From assembly GCF_918797505.1 (NCBI RefSeq), contig NC_092802.1:13845480-13909479 (forward strand): a DNA stretch of 64,000 nucleotides, given 5' to 3'. Positions 51,811 through 63,054 of the stretch are shown piece by piece. Within the stretch, counting starts at the first letter, position 1, and the number at the start of each line of letters is the position of its first letter. The notes under the pieces are model-generated. The model was not told the DNA's origin and searched no databases. It was given only the letters and a program-made list of their open reading frames with translations. The translations under genes were made by a program, and so were the position numbers. Source of the stretch: Bemisia tabaci (taxonomy: Eukaryota; Arthropoda; Insecta; Hemiptera; Aleyrodidae).

Positions 51811-52194
51811 TGTGAACTGCGAGTTTACCATCCGCGGTAGAACCTAGAGCCCACCGCATCTTAAATTTCACCTATGAAAATCATCTCCCAAACAAGATTT
51901 AGCAGCTTACAATAAAATTATCATTCGACAGATAGTAAAAGTACACATGACATCATTTGTTTTCTCCGTATTTTATTTAATTTGTGTTAAAAGAATGGTA
52001 ATTATTTTTTTCAGGAGTTGATTTTCTGAGCTTCCCGTTTTGTGAATCGCTTTCTACACGTAAAATTTTGAAGAGAAAATTTGTGACGGGTTCGTCTACT
52101 TCATAAGCCTTGTCTAGTGGCTCATTGCAAAATTCGGTCCACTACTGTGTTGTACCTTACCAATTTGTTTCAATCTTCTTTTCTCTTTTCGCAG

Positions 52195-52362
52195 GGCAAG
52201 TCAAGAAACAACGGCCAGGTTGGTGCTCAATAGCGTGCTTCCGTCCGCAAGAGTATCCCGTATACTCGCCCCCATCTTACCATTCGCCCCCCAACACGCA
52301 AGTAGGGAGGTTTGGGGGAAATGGAAATGGGAATGGGAATGGAAATGGAAATGGATCTCAAG
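52195..52362 (+). CDS. Isolated exon, Asn-Gly repeat, gene unrecognised
   Basis: A strong acceptor (TTCTCTTTTCGCAG) and a donor (CTCAAG|GTATTT) bound 168 nt in phase 1-1, with an open frame: GQVKKQRPGWCSIACFRPQE, then YPVYSPPSYHSPPN, then GRFGG and seven Asn-Gly pairs. The Pro/Tyr and Gly-rich composition is that of a secreted structural protein, but I find no partner exon. The NG repeat comes from a GGAAAT/GGGAAT microsatellite, so it could be chance. Confidence 0.35.
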
Positions 52363-52408
52363 GTATTTCTTTGTTAGCGTTTCAGTAAGACTTTGTAACT
52401 TTTAAAAA

Positions 52409-52909
52409 GGAGATGTTGCATGTGTGAGGAATTTGCGATTTGACTGCAAATTCTTAGGTAAAAGTTTGCGAGAAACACGATGGTGCCACTGGTTTTCTCT
52501 GAAATCAACTCCCAAACTCAAAAAAAGCTCTCAAGATGAGGCCAAAATGGAAGGGATATCCCAGGCTATCCTGAGAGTCTACATCTACATCAAAACAAAC
52601 TCTCCATGCAAAGATACGGAGCAAATACATTAGCAGGGTTGGCGTGTTTTCAGTTTTAGAGTCCCCAAATAAAATGGCAGCCCTGTCAATGTATTTGCTC
52701 CCTATCTTTGCATGGAGAGTTTGTCTTGATGTAGAGGTGGACTCTCAGGATAGCGTGGGATATCCCCTCCATTTTTGCCTCAACTTGAGTACTTTTTTGA
52801 CCCTGGGAGTTGATTTCAGAGAAAAACAGTGACACCATCGTGTTTCTCGCGAACTTTTACACAAGAATCACCAGTCAAATCGCAAATTCCTCACACATGC
52901 AACATCTCC
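52409..52909. mobile_element. About 500-bp foldback MITE, copy 2 of family with ATGTTGCATGTGTGAGG ends
   Basis: The left end GGAGATGTTGCATGTGTGAG and right end CTCACACATGCAACATCTCC form an inverted pair. The same internal order is found at 7848-8336. It lies immediately next to the foldback starting at 52919. Confidence 0.9.
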
Positions 52910-53319
52910 ATTTCCTAAATGGGTCTATTGCAAGCAAGAGATACAGCCAACTAAATACACTTTATAGGGGGAAATTCGCTTGAATACACGTTAGGCCCAA
53001 CAAAAACGTCTGAAATCTGCTCCTTAGCGCGCAATCTGCTTAGTTTGTGCAGCGCTTTTTCAAATTTACCGCGTATGCGGGCACTTCTTCTTGGTAGCCG
53101 GTAGTCAGGTTTGCCCAAAGAAACCTAACCTAAATACAGAAACAATCTTGCGAACTGTTATAAACTCTTCTTGCGGAAGATTTCAATCGATTCAAAGCTT
53201 TCGTTTCAGCAAAATAAAGAAAGGAAAAGGAAACAAATGCTTCAAAACAAATGAAATTATAGAAAAGAAAAGTTAGTAAATCGTTTGTTGACTTTGGGTA
53301 GTTCTTCCATACTCCTCTG

Positions 53320-54220
53320 CAGGGCCGGATTTACCTATATGCTGCCCGTGGGCCGCCTGTATTTCTCCGCCCCCTGCTCATTTGTTTTGAAACATCAATA
53401 GATCGTATTTGACAGTGGTTCGATGTATCGTTTGGTTCAAAACAATAGAACATAACCTCAAACGAAAATTTTAGGATTTAATTTGGAAAAGCTGGAAATG
53501 AGAAAATTACTGACAATTTCACTTCTCATTGCCATTTGGTGCTCGAGAGAATAAAAATTCGATCACATGAGACCCGTTACCTCAGATTTCTAAATTGACT
53601 TTTGAGGCTTTGGTTACACTTTGAACCAATCGATATCAATATAATCTCACCTGAGTGATCTGTCGAATACGATCTAAAAAAACCATCAAGTGAACGTGCC
53701 GGTTGGGGAGGGGTGCATAAGACGCGTTTACTCGTGTTGGGCACATGTTTTTTAAAAGCCGTGTCAACACTAACAAAATTTCAGTTCCGTAAACCCATTC
53801 CTGTTTGGACAAGGCCTTTCATTTATAAAAAAGAACGAAAAAATTATGAAAGAACAAACATAAATGTGGTTAAAAATTTTAACTTCCACCGCCGCGCCGA
53901 CCGCACTATATGTTGGCGCAATGCGTGAGGTATTCATGCAGTCTTGCAGGCGCTATGCGTTTCACGCCTACCGATGCTGACCTCACTGTTTTAACGCAAA
54001 GCGCGAAGTATTCATGTAGTCTTGTAGGCGCTATGCGTTTCAAGCTGACTGCTGCTGACCGCAGTGTGTTTGACGCAATGCGTGAAGTATCCATGCAGTC
54101 TTGTAGGCGCTATATGTTTCATGCCGACCGCCGCGCGCACCAATCCGTTCCAGGTCTAATCGGGTGTTTGGTTTCTCTCTTAACTCGACTTTTTAAAGGT
54201 TTTGTCTCTTGTATCACCCG
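53320..54220. mobile_element. hAT element 3, right end lost, with a mariner-type MITE inside
   Basis: The left end CAGGGCCGGATTTACC and the following several hundred bases are colinear with elements 1 and 2, including three tandem GCAATGCGTGA units at 53915-54120. The right terminus is missing, so no target duplication can be scored. A 274-bp element interrupts it at 53401. Confidence 0.75.
53401..53674. mobile_element. 274-bp Tc1/mariner-type MITE with TA duplication
   Basis: The ends are GATCGTATTTGACAG and CTGTCGAATACGATC (one mismatch), flanked by TA at 53399-53400 and 53675-53676. The two other hAT copies read straight through this point (CATCAATAAAAACCATCAAG), giving an empty site. Confidence 0.9.
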
Positions 54221-54382
54221 CAGAAGCGGGAAACTGAAGTAAAACGTGTTACAAACTACGCAGAATGCGCACTAATGAATAAATTTCAGACTTTTTTGAC
54301 GTGCCCACGTGATTTTCTTGCGATTTAACCTGTGCGTACAGTGAATATTCATTTTCGTATGTTTTGCGTGTACTAGATCCAT

Positions 54383-56628
54383 TGTACTAAAAAAGCGCAA
54401 AGGCCTCATTTTGAAAGCTTCCGAGACGTTTCAAATCTCCTACTTCAAATGAACCACTAGACAAGGTACGGATTTCAGCATTCTGATACATGTTTGTTCC
54501 AATTAACCAAAATTAATTAACCAAAAATTTCACGTACAACACGATGCGCACAACGAAAATTACCGATATCAACTCCTTACGAAGATATTTAATGATTCTT
54601 GTTGCGTAAATGAAAACCACCCGCTCATGAAAACTCAATGCTGTGTACGTGATTCACAGCGCGCGCTAAACGTTAACATGATAGTGTCTGCGATTTAAAA
54701 ATCTGGCAACCTCAATTTTGACGCTTTGGCTCAGCTATAGCAAATTGCTTATAGTGTGAACAATACATGGTGGGAAATGAACATTGCTCAATTGAGAAGC
54801 TTGCTACCGTTGCGGTACCGTAACGGTTTGAAACCTTCGTAGTGACCACAATTTGACTTACGTAGAGCAATGAGTTTCTTGTGAGCGGGCAGTTCAAATT
54901 TCTCGTAACCAATGTGAAATAAAATACGTTAATATCTTCGTTAGGAGTTAGTTTCAGTAATATTTGTTGCGCTAATCGTGTTTTACGTGAAATTCTGATT
55001 AAAACACATGTATCAGATTGCTTAAATTCGTACTTTGTCTAGTGGTCCATTATAAGGATATGTCTTGTAGGAGTCTCACTCTGATCATGTCTATAATGGT
55101 TTATTATCTTGTTTACCGCAGACTTGGAGACTAAACGCACCGAATAGAACTAGGGACAGAAAAGATCGGACAAATGCCACTTTAGTAAATGGCGCTATTT
55201 TAACAGAAATTTAAGTGTTAAACAAAAGGCTAACTGCTAATTGATGCATATTGGCTGATGTGACTTTTGTCAAATCTTTTCTTTCCTCAGTTCTAACAAT
55301 TTCGGACAGCCGAGATGAAAAATTTGAGGAAAGTAGCATTTTCAACTTTCGGATCGGTAGATCGGTGAGTCCATCAGGGATGCGTAATTGCTCTGCTAAG
55401 GAAAAACACCGTTTAAACATTTGACAGTCGTCAAATTTCTTCCCATAAATGTCTATTTTTTGGGAAAAAACATTAATATTTTTTCTCAATATCTTCAGAC
55501 ACTTTCGGAGAGATTGGGAGCACAATTATTCGAAAAATTGCAGTTTCATTTAAAATATCTAAAACTTTCATGGACATATAAGCTTCCTTCCAAAATAAAC
55601 ATTTTAGCGAAGGAGATTTGGCAACTCTCGAATGTTCATATGGCGTTTTTCCTTCACGGAAAAAAAAATGCTGAAGTAACATACTGAATGTTAAAAATCT
55701 GCACGACACCTCTGAATATTATTATTAACACTCCGGCCGTTCATTTAACATCCTAGCAACATTGAATTCACAATCGTAGCGGTCGTATCATCATTCAAGA
55801 TTTGTCGGTTTTCACGGAGATTTGTAACATCCAGAATGTTATAACATTTTGGATAGTCGGTTCATTCAACCGAGCTTCATCGTTAATTCTGTTCGATTTG
55901 AATACTCGTTCGCATGAACCGATGTTACGGCTCCCAGAACCGAGAGAGCGGTTACAAGAACCGAGCAATACGGCCGATATTGAACACCGAACATACGGTT
56001 CATACGACCGAAGTTTTTTTTCTCGGTCTTTTTTTCGGCCATTTTTTATTTTCTCCACGGCACGGCAGAGAGGAGCTGTCGACACGGCAGTCTCACCGTC
56101 GCACAGTGCGGCCCTCTGTGGACAAAAGTCCAAAATTCACAATTCGATATTTGAATATTTTTTTGGATGTTTGTCATCTTCATGATATTACTGACTCAAA
56201 ATGATGGTTCCTCATCTAAGTTTTCGCTCAAAACTACTTAAAATTTGGCGAGAAAGTGGGCGGAAAAAGGGTCGAGAATCACTGGTCCATTGGAAATACA
56301 CGGGAAAAAAACGCCAACTTCAAATGAAGATTTCTCGCTTGAAACGCAAAATGCTCCGGGTGGTTGACATTTTCTCAATCTTCGTATATCCAACTTCACT
56401 TCTACGAAAGAGATCTTGCGAATTTTTGCGACTATCAGAGATATTTGAAGTTAAAGTTTGGATGTTTTACGTTGCTTTTACATTGTTAACATACGGCTAA
56501 TTCCAGGTTGTCAATTGAGAATGAGCTTTTCTCGAAAAATACGCTAAAAATCCTGAGATATGATATTTTCTTATTCCTCAAGTGTTTTACTTTGATAGTG
56601 CCAAAGGGTTTTCTATGTTGGTGCTACT
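54383..56628. other. Spacer, no gene seen
   Basis: Several open frames (such as 55211-55525 minus and 55802-56185 plus) lack splice context. Repeated ACCGA/CGGTT words at 55840-56010 give a weakly palindromic patch. Nothing is firmly identified. Confidence 0.3.
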
Positions 56629-56780
56629 CATAGAGTACATAGAGTCGTAATGTAAATGGGAGAGCTGGCGCCATGTTCTGCTCGACGAATTCCGAGCCGG
56701 TGTGCGCCGAGTTCGGGTCGCTTTTCGATACATTTCGATCCAAAATGGCGGTGTGGAATACGTGGTACTTCCTATCTCCT

Positions 56781-56853
<73 letters not shown>

Positions 56854-57004
56854 CATCGGATGCCGGATACCCGTGTATCGCAAACAATCGATATGTATCG
56901 AAAAAGTGACCGGCGTCACACAGGAGTCTCGAATTCGGGACATGGAAAATGCTTAGAAGTGGCGCCAGCTCTCCCACTTACATTACGACTCTATGTACTC
57001 TATG
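56629..57004. mobile_element. TIR element containing a TTG microsatellite
   Basis: The ends CATAGAGTACATAGAGTCGT...GAGAGCTGGCGCCA and TGGCGCCAGCTCTC...ACGACTCTATGTACTCTATG are inverted for about 45 bp. Inside, 56781-56853 is about 24 copies of TTG. The mirrored inner words ACGAATTCCGAG and CTCGAATTCGGG show that the arms run further in. Confidence 0.8.
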
Positions 57005-57529
57005 TGTATCTTCATTATTTAAATTTACGTGTCTTTTATCGATTTTTGTCCGCATCGTCCATAAGGAGGCTGCACTGTGCGTCGGTAGAAGAGGGAGACT
57101 CCCCCTGGAATAATGTTTTAATTTCAATCAATTTTGTGGAAAATTTAGGAAGCAGCCCCCCGTCAATACCAGGATCAATTGTGTACTATACCCGCGGGCC
57201 GGATCTAGAGGAGTTCAAGCAAAAGTACCCACACAATGCTGCCGCAATTTCAATGCCTTATGGTGATCCAGGAGCCAGTTCGTCCTCAGGCCCGAAAGTT
57301 TCATCCCCAAGGCGCCCCAGACTCAGCCTCAGCGGTAGCTTTGGCAGCTTCTCCCCAAGAAGAAGCCCTGGCCGTGAGTATATAACACGGTTCTCAAACA
57401 TTCTTTAACATTTTGAACATCCTTAACATTTCTTAAACATTCCGATCGTCTGAGGCAAAATGGCTAAATTTTATGAGATTTTAAACCGCGAGGTACTTCA
57501 CAGACAAAAAAGAGATGGTGCTGACGACA

Positions 57530-57692
57530 GAACTTTCTGTTCACAGGGCTCCTGCAGTTTCTTTGTTACATTTACAGAATTTCTCTATTGTGAGAACAGA
57601 ACTTCGGTCGTGGGAACAGAGTACTCTGTCCTCAAAACGAAAGCTTCTGTGACTGTTACAAAAGAAGTGCAGGAGCCCTGTGAACAGAAGTA
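57530..57692. repeat. Small foldback in the intron (CTGTTCACAGGGCTCCTGCA arms)
   Basis: The left arm CTGTTCACAGGGCTCCTGCA is mirrored by TGCAGGAGCCCTGTGAACAG. A diverged relative lies at about 58190-58350 in the same intron. Confidence 0.75.
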
Positions 57693-57810
57693 TTTTTTTA
57701 AATTAGTATATAGTATATAGTATATAGTATATTAGTATTAAGTATATTTCTGAAAATTACGAAATAGGATTTAAATATACAATTTGTTTGCGGTGGACGC
57801 ACGGGCCGTG

Positions 57811-58052
57811 AGTATGTTGGAGTTTTTTTCGCCAACGTGCGTTAAAAATTCAGCATTAAGCTGAAATTCTCATTACATGAAGGGCCCCTTCATTGAAGAG
57901 GCCCCTTAAAGGGGCGAAACTAGTGTTGCTTCAAACAGCATATCTCTTTCAGGGAAATCAGTGCCCTGATGAGCTTTTCCCTCTGTAATGAGAATTTCAG
58001 CATAATGTGGAATTTTTAAGGCACGTGTTGGCGAAAAAAACTCCAACGTATG
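57811..58052. repeat. Foldback in the intron (GTTGGAGTTTTTTTCGCCAAC arms)
   Basis: The left arm GTTGGAGTTTTTTTCGCCAAC and further AGCTGAAATTCTCATTAC are mirrored by GTAATGAGAATTTCAGC and GTTGGCGAAAAAAACTCCAAC. Confidence 0.75.
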
Positions 58053-58404
58053 ATTTAAATATGTTTCAAATTATCTGTATCAGCTAAATACTAAATAGTT
58101 ATCACAACTCTGTCAATATTTTTTTAGCAACATTAGTTCGTCGTCTCCCGGACAGTGTGGGTTGGTTCCTCTCTGCAATGAGAAAAATAGTTCTGTTCAT
58201 AGAGCTCCTGCTCTTTCTTCGTCACAGCTACAGAATTTTCCGTATCGAGGACAGAGCGCACTGTACTCACGACCGAAGCTCTGTTCTCACGACAAAAAAG
58301 TTCTGTAAGCATAACAAAGAAAGTGTAGAAGCCTTGCAGGGGGCTCTGTCATCAACACCGGCTGTTTTTTTTTTTTTTTTTTTTTTTTTTTGAGTGTGAT
58401 AACT

Positions 58405-58662
58405 TGGATTGCATTTTGCAAAAAGGAACCACTAGCATTGCAATGTTGCTAAGATTGTGCAACTTCTTCTGTCTTGGAGGAAAAACCCGATTATCCATTA
58501 ATAGTTTCTATTTTACTCGCTAAAAACTGTGAATTTAAGACAAAAATTACCATCTAAATTTCATAGTTTTTCACGATTTCCGCAATTTTATTGCAAAAGA
58601 TGAAATTGCAAATCTTAGCATCATTGCAATACTAGTGGTTCCTTATTGCAAAATGCAATCCA
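58405..58662. mobile_element. 258-bp foldback, TGGATTGCATTTTGCAA ends
   Basis: The left arm TGGATTGCATTTTGCAAAAA with GGAACCACTAG is mirrored by CTAGTGGTTCC and TTGCAAAATGCAATCCA. The terminal bases resemble those of the 139-bp elements at 19301 and 33351. A poly-T run of about 23 bases precedes it. Confidence 0.8.
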
Positions 58663-59394
58663 CTTGGTCCAAATGAAGCTTAAATTGGGTGGTTTTGCAT
58701 ATCTTGAATATGCCTAAGGTCTGATGAAAAATAGGTTTTGCCTCTAATGAATGTATCCTTTTTTTTATCATTCCTCAGCCGAATATGACAGGCAACTGTG
58801 GGATTGCTGGAACGATTGCATCTTGTACCATGGTTACTTCAGGAAGCACACTTTTTTAAACCAATCAGGCCAGACAATGAAGCGGATAGCGGATCCGAAA
58901 TTGGTGCCGGCGTCAGCAGCTCTCTCTCGGAATCTGAGTTTTGGGACTCTCAAGATCACCTCTCCTTTTCAGGGTAGTGGCGAATTCCTCCCAAAAGCAG
59001 GGAGAGGGGGAGGGGGAGGGGAGGCACAACATCTAGGAGTGATTCTTCCAAAGAATCGTCCCCTCGGTTCCCAACCCCCAGGGCCGATCCCCAGAATAAA
59101 AGTAATTGGAAATGCTATTGCAAACTTTCCGAAGATTTGCTTGAAGTTCTGAAGGACTACAAAAAAGACGTCAGATCATTCGTGAAGAACAACAGACTCC
59201 TGGAGGAAGAGCTCAAACAATTCCTCGAGAAACATAAGTATGAGATCATCCCTTACTATCAACTCGGGCAAACAGCAGAGGAAAGTCTGCTTGGCAACAA
59301 TGTGCAAACTATTTGAGGTGGCGAAGACTTTGAATTCAGTGGAAGTAGAGTACCTTTACAGGGAGAGTATGTACAACTCGAAAACTTGGAGGTT

Positions 59395-59644
59395 GCCGGC
59401 CAGGTTGGCCTAGTGGTCAGCGCGTCTGACTCTAGGCCAATAGGTCCCGGGTTCGAATCCCGGTGGTGGCGACAAATTTTCATGGAACTGACGAGTGGAT
59501 CTGCAGAAACAGATTCCACTCGGCCTTAATCCCTGAAAATTTGAAAGCCTGGAGCATGGATGTGCCTAAATCCCATGATGTCTAAGGACAATAAAAACTG
59601 TCTATCGATGGCTGTAGGTTCCAACGGAATATAAGCCACTAAAC

Positions 59645-59692
<48 letters not shown>
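59395..59692 (+). mobile_element. tRNA-derived SINE with 9-bp target duplication
   Basis: The head has an A box (TGGCCTAGTGGTCAGCGCG) and a B box (GGTTCGAATCCC) at tRNA spacing. The body, GACAAATTTTCATGGAACTG... onward, runs to a 44-base poly-A at 59649-59692. TTGGAGGTT flanks it at 59386-59394 and 59693-59701. The acceptor-stem halves pair poorly, so it is a SINE and not a functional tRNA. A second copy is at about 62799-63054. Confidence 0.9.
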
Positions 59693-59695
<3 letters not shown>

Positions 59696-59719
59696 GAGGT
59701 TAGTTTTGATCAGGTCATG

Positions 59720-60038
59720 TAGAGTCCCTTTACACTGAGAGCCAAGATGAAGGGAATTCATTTCTGATCGGTTCCCGTATTTCAAGCCTCCCACAGTGTC
59801 ACAAACGGGAATAAAAATTACATTTTCACCGATTGCAAAGATTATAATGTAGTATGGACCGGGGAATAACGGGTTCGACAAGGAACAAACGGAATGAGAG
59901 AAGGAACGGAGAAAGGCATTTGAGAATGAGCCGATCAAAGATTACGAAAAACTGCCAATTTGTGTAATTATATGTATTATTCCCGAATGTGACTCCATCA
60001 AGGAGGTTTGTCTTGACTCTCAGTATAAATGGACTCTA
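59720..60038. repeat. Foldback with TAGAGTCCCTTTACACTGAGAG ends
   Basis: The left end TAGAGTCCCTTTACACTGAG is mirrored by CTCAGTATAAATGGACTCTA. Related words occur at 59347 (TAGAGTACCTTTACAGGGAG) and 60357 (CTCCCTATAAAGGCACTCTA), so several elements of this kind may overlap between 59.3 and 60.4 kb. Confidence 0.65.
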
Positions 60039-61428
60039 AGGTGATGTAGCTCTTGGGGCCCCAAAGGGGAGCCAACGTATGAACTCGAATTATCCTGTGA
60101 TACTAATTTTCATAATTCTTACTACCCGTCGTTTCGTAACTGATCAACAATTATAAAAGGACGTAAAAAACTTTGATTTCGTTTACATTTTCTTAGTTTC
60201 AAAGTTTTGATCCTTAAAGACGCTTGTTTGTTATGCGTTGTCGGTCATACTGAGTGATCTTCCAAATGCAAAGGTTGGCAGCGGCACTTTTCTAGGGATT
60301 TTCGTTTTCCACGTTGTCGCCCTTTTAGGCCCTAAGAGCTACATTGACCGAGCTGTCCAGACTCTCCCTATAAAGGCACTCTAAGTGGAAAGACACGAGT
60401 TAATTTTAATAAAGAAAAACACCCTAAGAAACTTGGCCCGAATTGTTTGTAACCAGATGGTAAAATAGTGCTAGATGGACCCGAACGTTATCCACAGATC
60501 TCTCGGCGTGACCTCAGCTTAATATTCCAATAGAATGTGATTTAGTGGCTACGTCATTCGATATAGTATCGAACCCTTGGTTCGAGTGTAAACAAACGCA
60601 GAACCTTGTTTCTGATTCGTGCCCGTTGCACCAGGGTTGTAAAAAGCGTCCAAGTGTTTCTTACAATCGAAAGTTCTCGTATTTGAATAGTCTTTGATTG
60701 ATTTATGACCGATCAATGACTGAATTTTAGTAAATTAACATAATTAACTCATGAAGAATCCGCGCATAAGGTTATGTTACTTATTGTTTTGGTTTGAACC
60801 AAGAGCCCAAGAGAGGATATTATCGTAGTCACTAAATCAGTTTACTCATCTGCCTGAGCTGAACACTGTCCCCCCCCCCTTTTCCCTCTCAGTCTTGTAC
60901 TGATACTCATTAGAGCTCAAAGTTGTTGACTCTAATTGAAGATTTTGAACTTTTTTGGCCTTGTTTTCCCCAAAAAATAGCGTGGGCACAGTACTATTTT
61001 ACCACCGTGTTTATTTCAATCTTATGGTTCATAATGTATACAATTTTATGCGTAGAAAGAAGGCGAATAACCACCTTCAACTATCTCAATCGGAAAACCG
61101 TACACGGTGACATTTTGGTGCTTACTGATTGGCTCTCTTCAGAAAAAGCATGAAAGGTTGAAAATACCAACGTAGGGATCAGTATCAAAACCCGGTCGTC
61201 GCCAACCATAGGATTGCCAAAATGTTTAAACATTTGACAACTCCTGCCATAATCTTTTTTTAATGTCAAGTGTGCCGACACCTGTAGATCACTGAGCTAA
61301 TCGGAACCAATTTGGCTGTATAATAAATCTTGTTTACCAATAACGTGATTTTTTGTTTTTATATCTTGGACTTGGACCAATTAAACAATGCTTATAAAAG
61401 CACACTACAAGCGTGGCATCTGTAAGCA
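60039..61428. other. Spacer, no gene supported
   Basis: The frame 60923-61153 has a hydrophobic stretch (FTTVFISILWFIMYTILC) but no Kozak or splice support. A 9-C run lies at 60870-60879. Confidence 0.3.
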
Positions 61429-61618
61429 CAGTCGTATCTTGTTACAACGTTTCCCGAAACAACTTTGCTCGAAATAAAATTTTTCTCGGGGACAGTGTTC
61501 CTTTTATCAAGTCCAGGCCAGTTACTTCTCATTGGACCATTGGTCGAAATAATGTTTCTCTGGAAATAACGCTCTACTTTTGATGCCCCCTCAAAAACGT
61601 TATAAAGAGATACGACTG
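61429..61618. mobile_element. 190-bp MITE, CAGTCGTATCT ends
   Basis: The ends CAGTCGTATCTTGTTACAACG and CGTTATAAAGAGATACGACTG are inverted with a few mismatches, and TA follows the right end. The form is that of a mariner-type MITE; the left TA is not preserved. Confidence 0.65.
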
Positions 61619-62798
61619 TATGAGTTTATACCCATTTCATAGCATGACAGCTATTAATTTCGGCAATATTACCATACTACAAATCCATAATTATTCCAGG
61701 GGAAGGAAATAAAAAATGAGTTATTTTGGTGCAAAGTTCAGGTTCCTATCCTTTTATTTAAAAATGGCAGCCGGTCAAAGTTCAAAATGACCAGAAACAG
61801 CATCTTCCCAACTTGCGAGCTGTACCTCAAACCTGATAGCCTGGGCGTTTTCGACGTTGAATACATTCCATGCTATTTTCTCAAAATACTCTGTCTTTTT
61901 TAAAATGACGAGAAAGAATGATTCGTTTTTGGTTATTTACTTTATGCTTGGTATCCGCAGATTTTCTCAAGACACCGAGCAGGAGTTTTCCGACTCTATT
62001 TTTTTCAAAAGTCAATCTCAGAGGTGATGGTTGCAATTTGGCATCGGGGTTTTTTCTTTATATAAATTTGTGTTGAAGTGGGGCACCCTGTCTCGCCTAG
62101 AATCGATATATTCAATGGATTCCAATTGAGTATCCAATCGGTGCCAACATGCTGAAATCGCCACTGCTCGACCCTTTCCAAAATAATGGTTCCAGATGGT
62201 ACTTTGCGTGATGAACGTCACGTCATCATTAAGGATAAGTCCGCGGTTGCGTTAGGAAGGGGGAGGGGGGTCAAAATGCCGGAAAAAGGCGTTACGTAAT
62301 TTACGGCGTTACGTTGTCTACAGTCAGAGAAAGAATATCCTGAGTACTAGAGAGAGGGTTTTCACTCCACAAAATGACGCTAAAATATCACTCAGGAAAG
62401 CACAGTATGCTCTGCAGTAGAAGATATTTTACGAAAGTTGGATTTTTTCCCCTCTTTTTTTAGAATATTTTTTTAGGTGATTCATCCTGTTTCGATATTG
62501 CAACTTAGAGGTAAAATTCTCGTGCGTAACGTCTGACGCTGAATAAAAAAAAAAAAACTGTTCCATTAAAAGGCTTCCAGTGTAAAGTTGCCAAATTATT
62601 CAGGAAAATACTTTCAGACCATTTCGGTGAAATTTGGCAACTTTGTCTCGTTCAATTTTCTATCTCTCCTGGAAATACACTCCGTGGATGCTCTGATGAA
62701 AACAATGTCTTTCTGTCAATTATTTTCCAGGAACCTAGACAATAGAGTCAGCTGCAAACTTCAGGTAGAGCGAAAACAAGATGTGTCACCTTGCGTTT
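61619..62798. other. Spacer, no gene seen
   Basis: No supported frame. The words TTACGTAATTTACGGCGTTACG at 62290-62312 and AAATTACGTAACG at 63667 look like the same dispersed repeat. Confidence 0.3.
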
Positions 62799-63054
62799 TT
62801 TTTATTTTTTTTCTTTTTTAAAAAAAAGTTTTTTGAGGTTTATAATCCATTCGCGGATTCCGCAACCATGAATGAGCATCGGGTTTGGGTTAGTTCACAT
62901 CCATGCATCAAAGCGTTCCAATTTTCAGGGTTTAAGGCCGAGTGGAATCTGTTTCTGCAGATCCATTCGTCAGTTCCATGAAAATTTGTCGCCACCACCG
63001 AGATTCTATTGACTTAGAGTCTGACGCGCTGACAACTAGGCCAACCTGGCCGAC
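62799..63054 (-). mobile_element. tRNA-derived SINE, second copy
   Basis: The minus-strand head GTCGGCCAGGTTGGCCTAGT and the body (GACAAATTTTCATGGAACTG, AACAGATTCCACTCGGCC) match the copy at 59395. The B box is damaged and part is deleted. The A-rich tail corresponds to the T-rich run near 62797-62821. No clear target duplication is visible. Confidence 0.8.

Larger units (their letters stand above)
52919..54382. mobile_element. TGGGCC-type foldback split by a hAT element
   Basis: The left part 52919-53100 starts ATGGGTCTATTGCAAGCAAG. The right part, about 54226-54382, contains the mirrored arm (ATTTCAGACTTTTTTGACGTG against CACGTT...AACGTCTGAAATC) and ends TAGATCCAT. Between them lies the hAT element that begins at 53320. 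Confidence 0.65.
57150..59313 (+). pseudogene. Two-exon gene fragment, probably decayed, unrecognised
   Basis: Exon 1, about 57150-57373, ends at donor GTGAGT. It encodes GSIVYYTRGPDLEEFKQKYP, ISMPYGDPG and a Ser/Arg/Pro tail, SPRRPRLSLSGSFG. Exon 2 starts at 58779 after TTCCTCAG, and the phases fit (C|CC): PEYDRQLWDCWNDCILYHGY. The coding signal then moves to another frame at a T6 run (58852): RPDNEADSGSEIGAGVSSSL, SESEFWDSQDH. It meets a TAG near 58984 and resumes in the same frame: NWKCYCKLSEDLLEVLKDYK, RLLEEELKQFLEKHKYE, ending NNVQTI and TGA at 59313. One indel and one nonsense codon separate these pieces, so this is either a young pseudogene or sequencing error. The C-terminal piece is predicted coiled coil. 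The intron holds four foldback repeats. The family is not recognised. Confidence 0.5.

Noticed and set aside
56673..56956. Poly-Leu, poly-Cys, poly-Val or poly-Asn proteins
   Set aside because: They are readings of the TTG microsatellite in different frames.
59395..59470. Functional tRNA gene
   Set aside because: The A and B boxes are good, but the acceptor-stem halves do not pair over seven bases. The block is followed by a SINE body, poly-A and target duplications, and a second decayed copy exists at 63 kb.
60923..61153. Small membrane protein
   Set aside because: It has a single hydrophobic stretch in an AT-rich frame, with no splice sites or recognisable motif and a position amid repeats.
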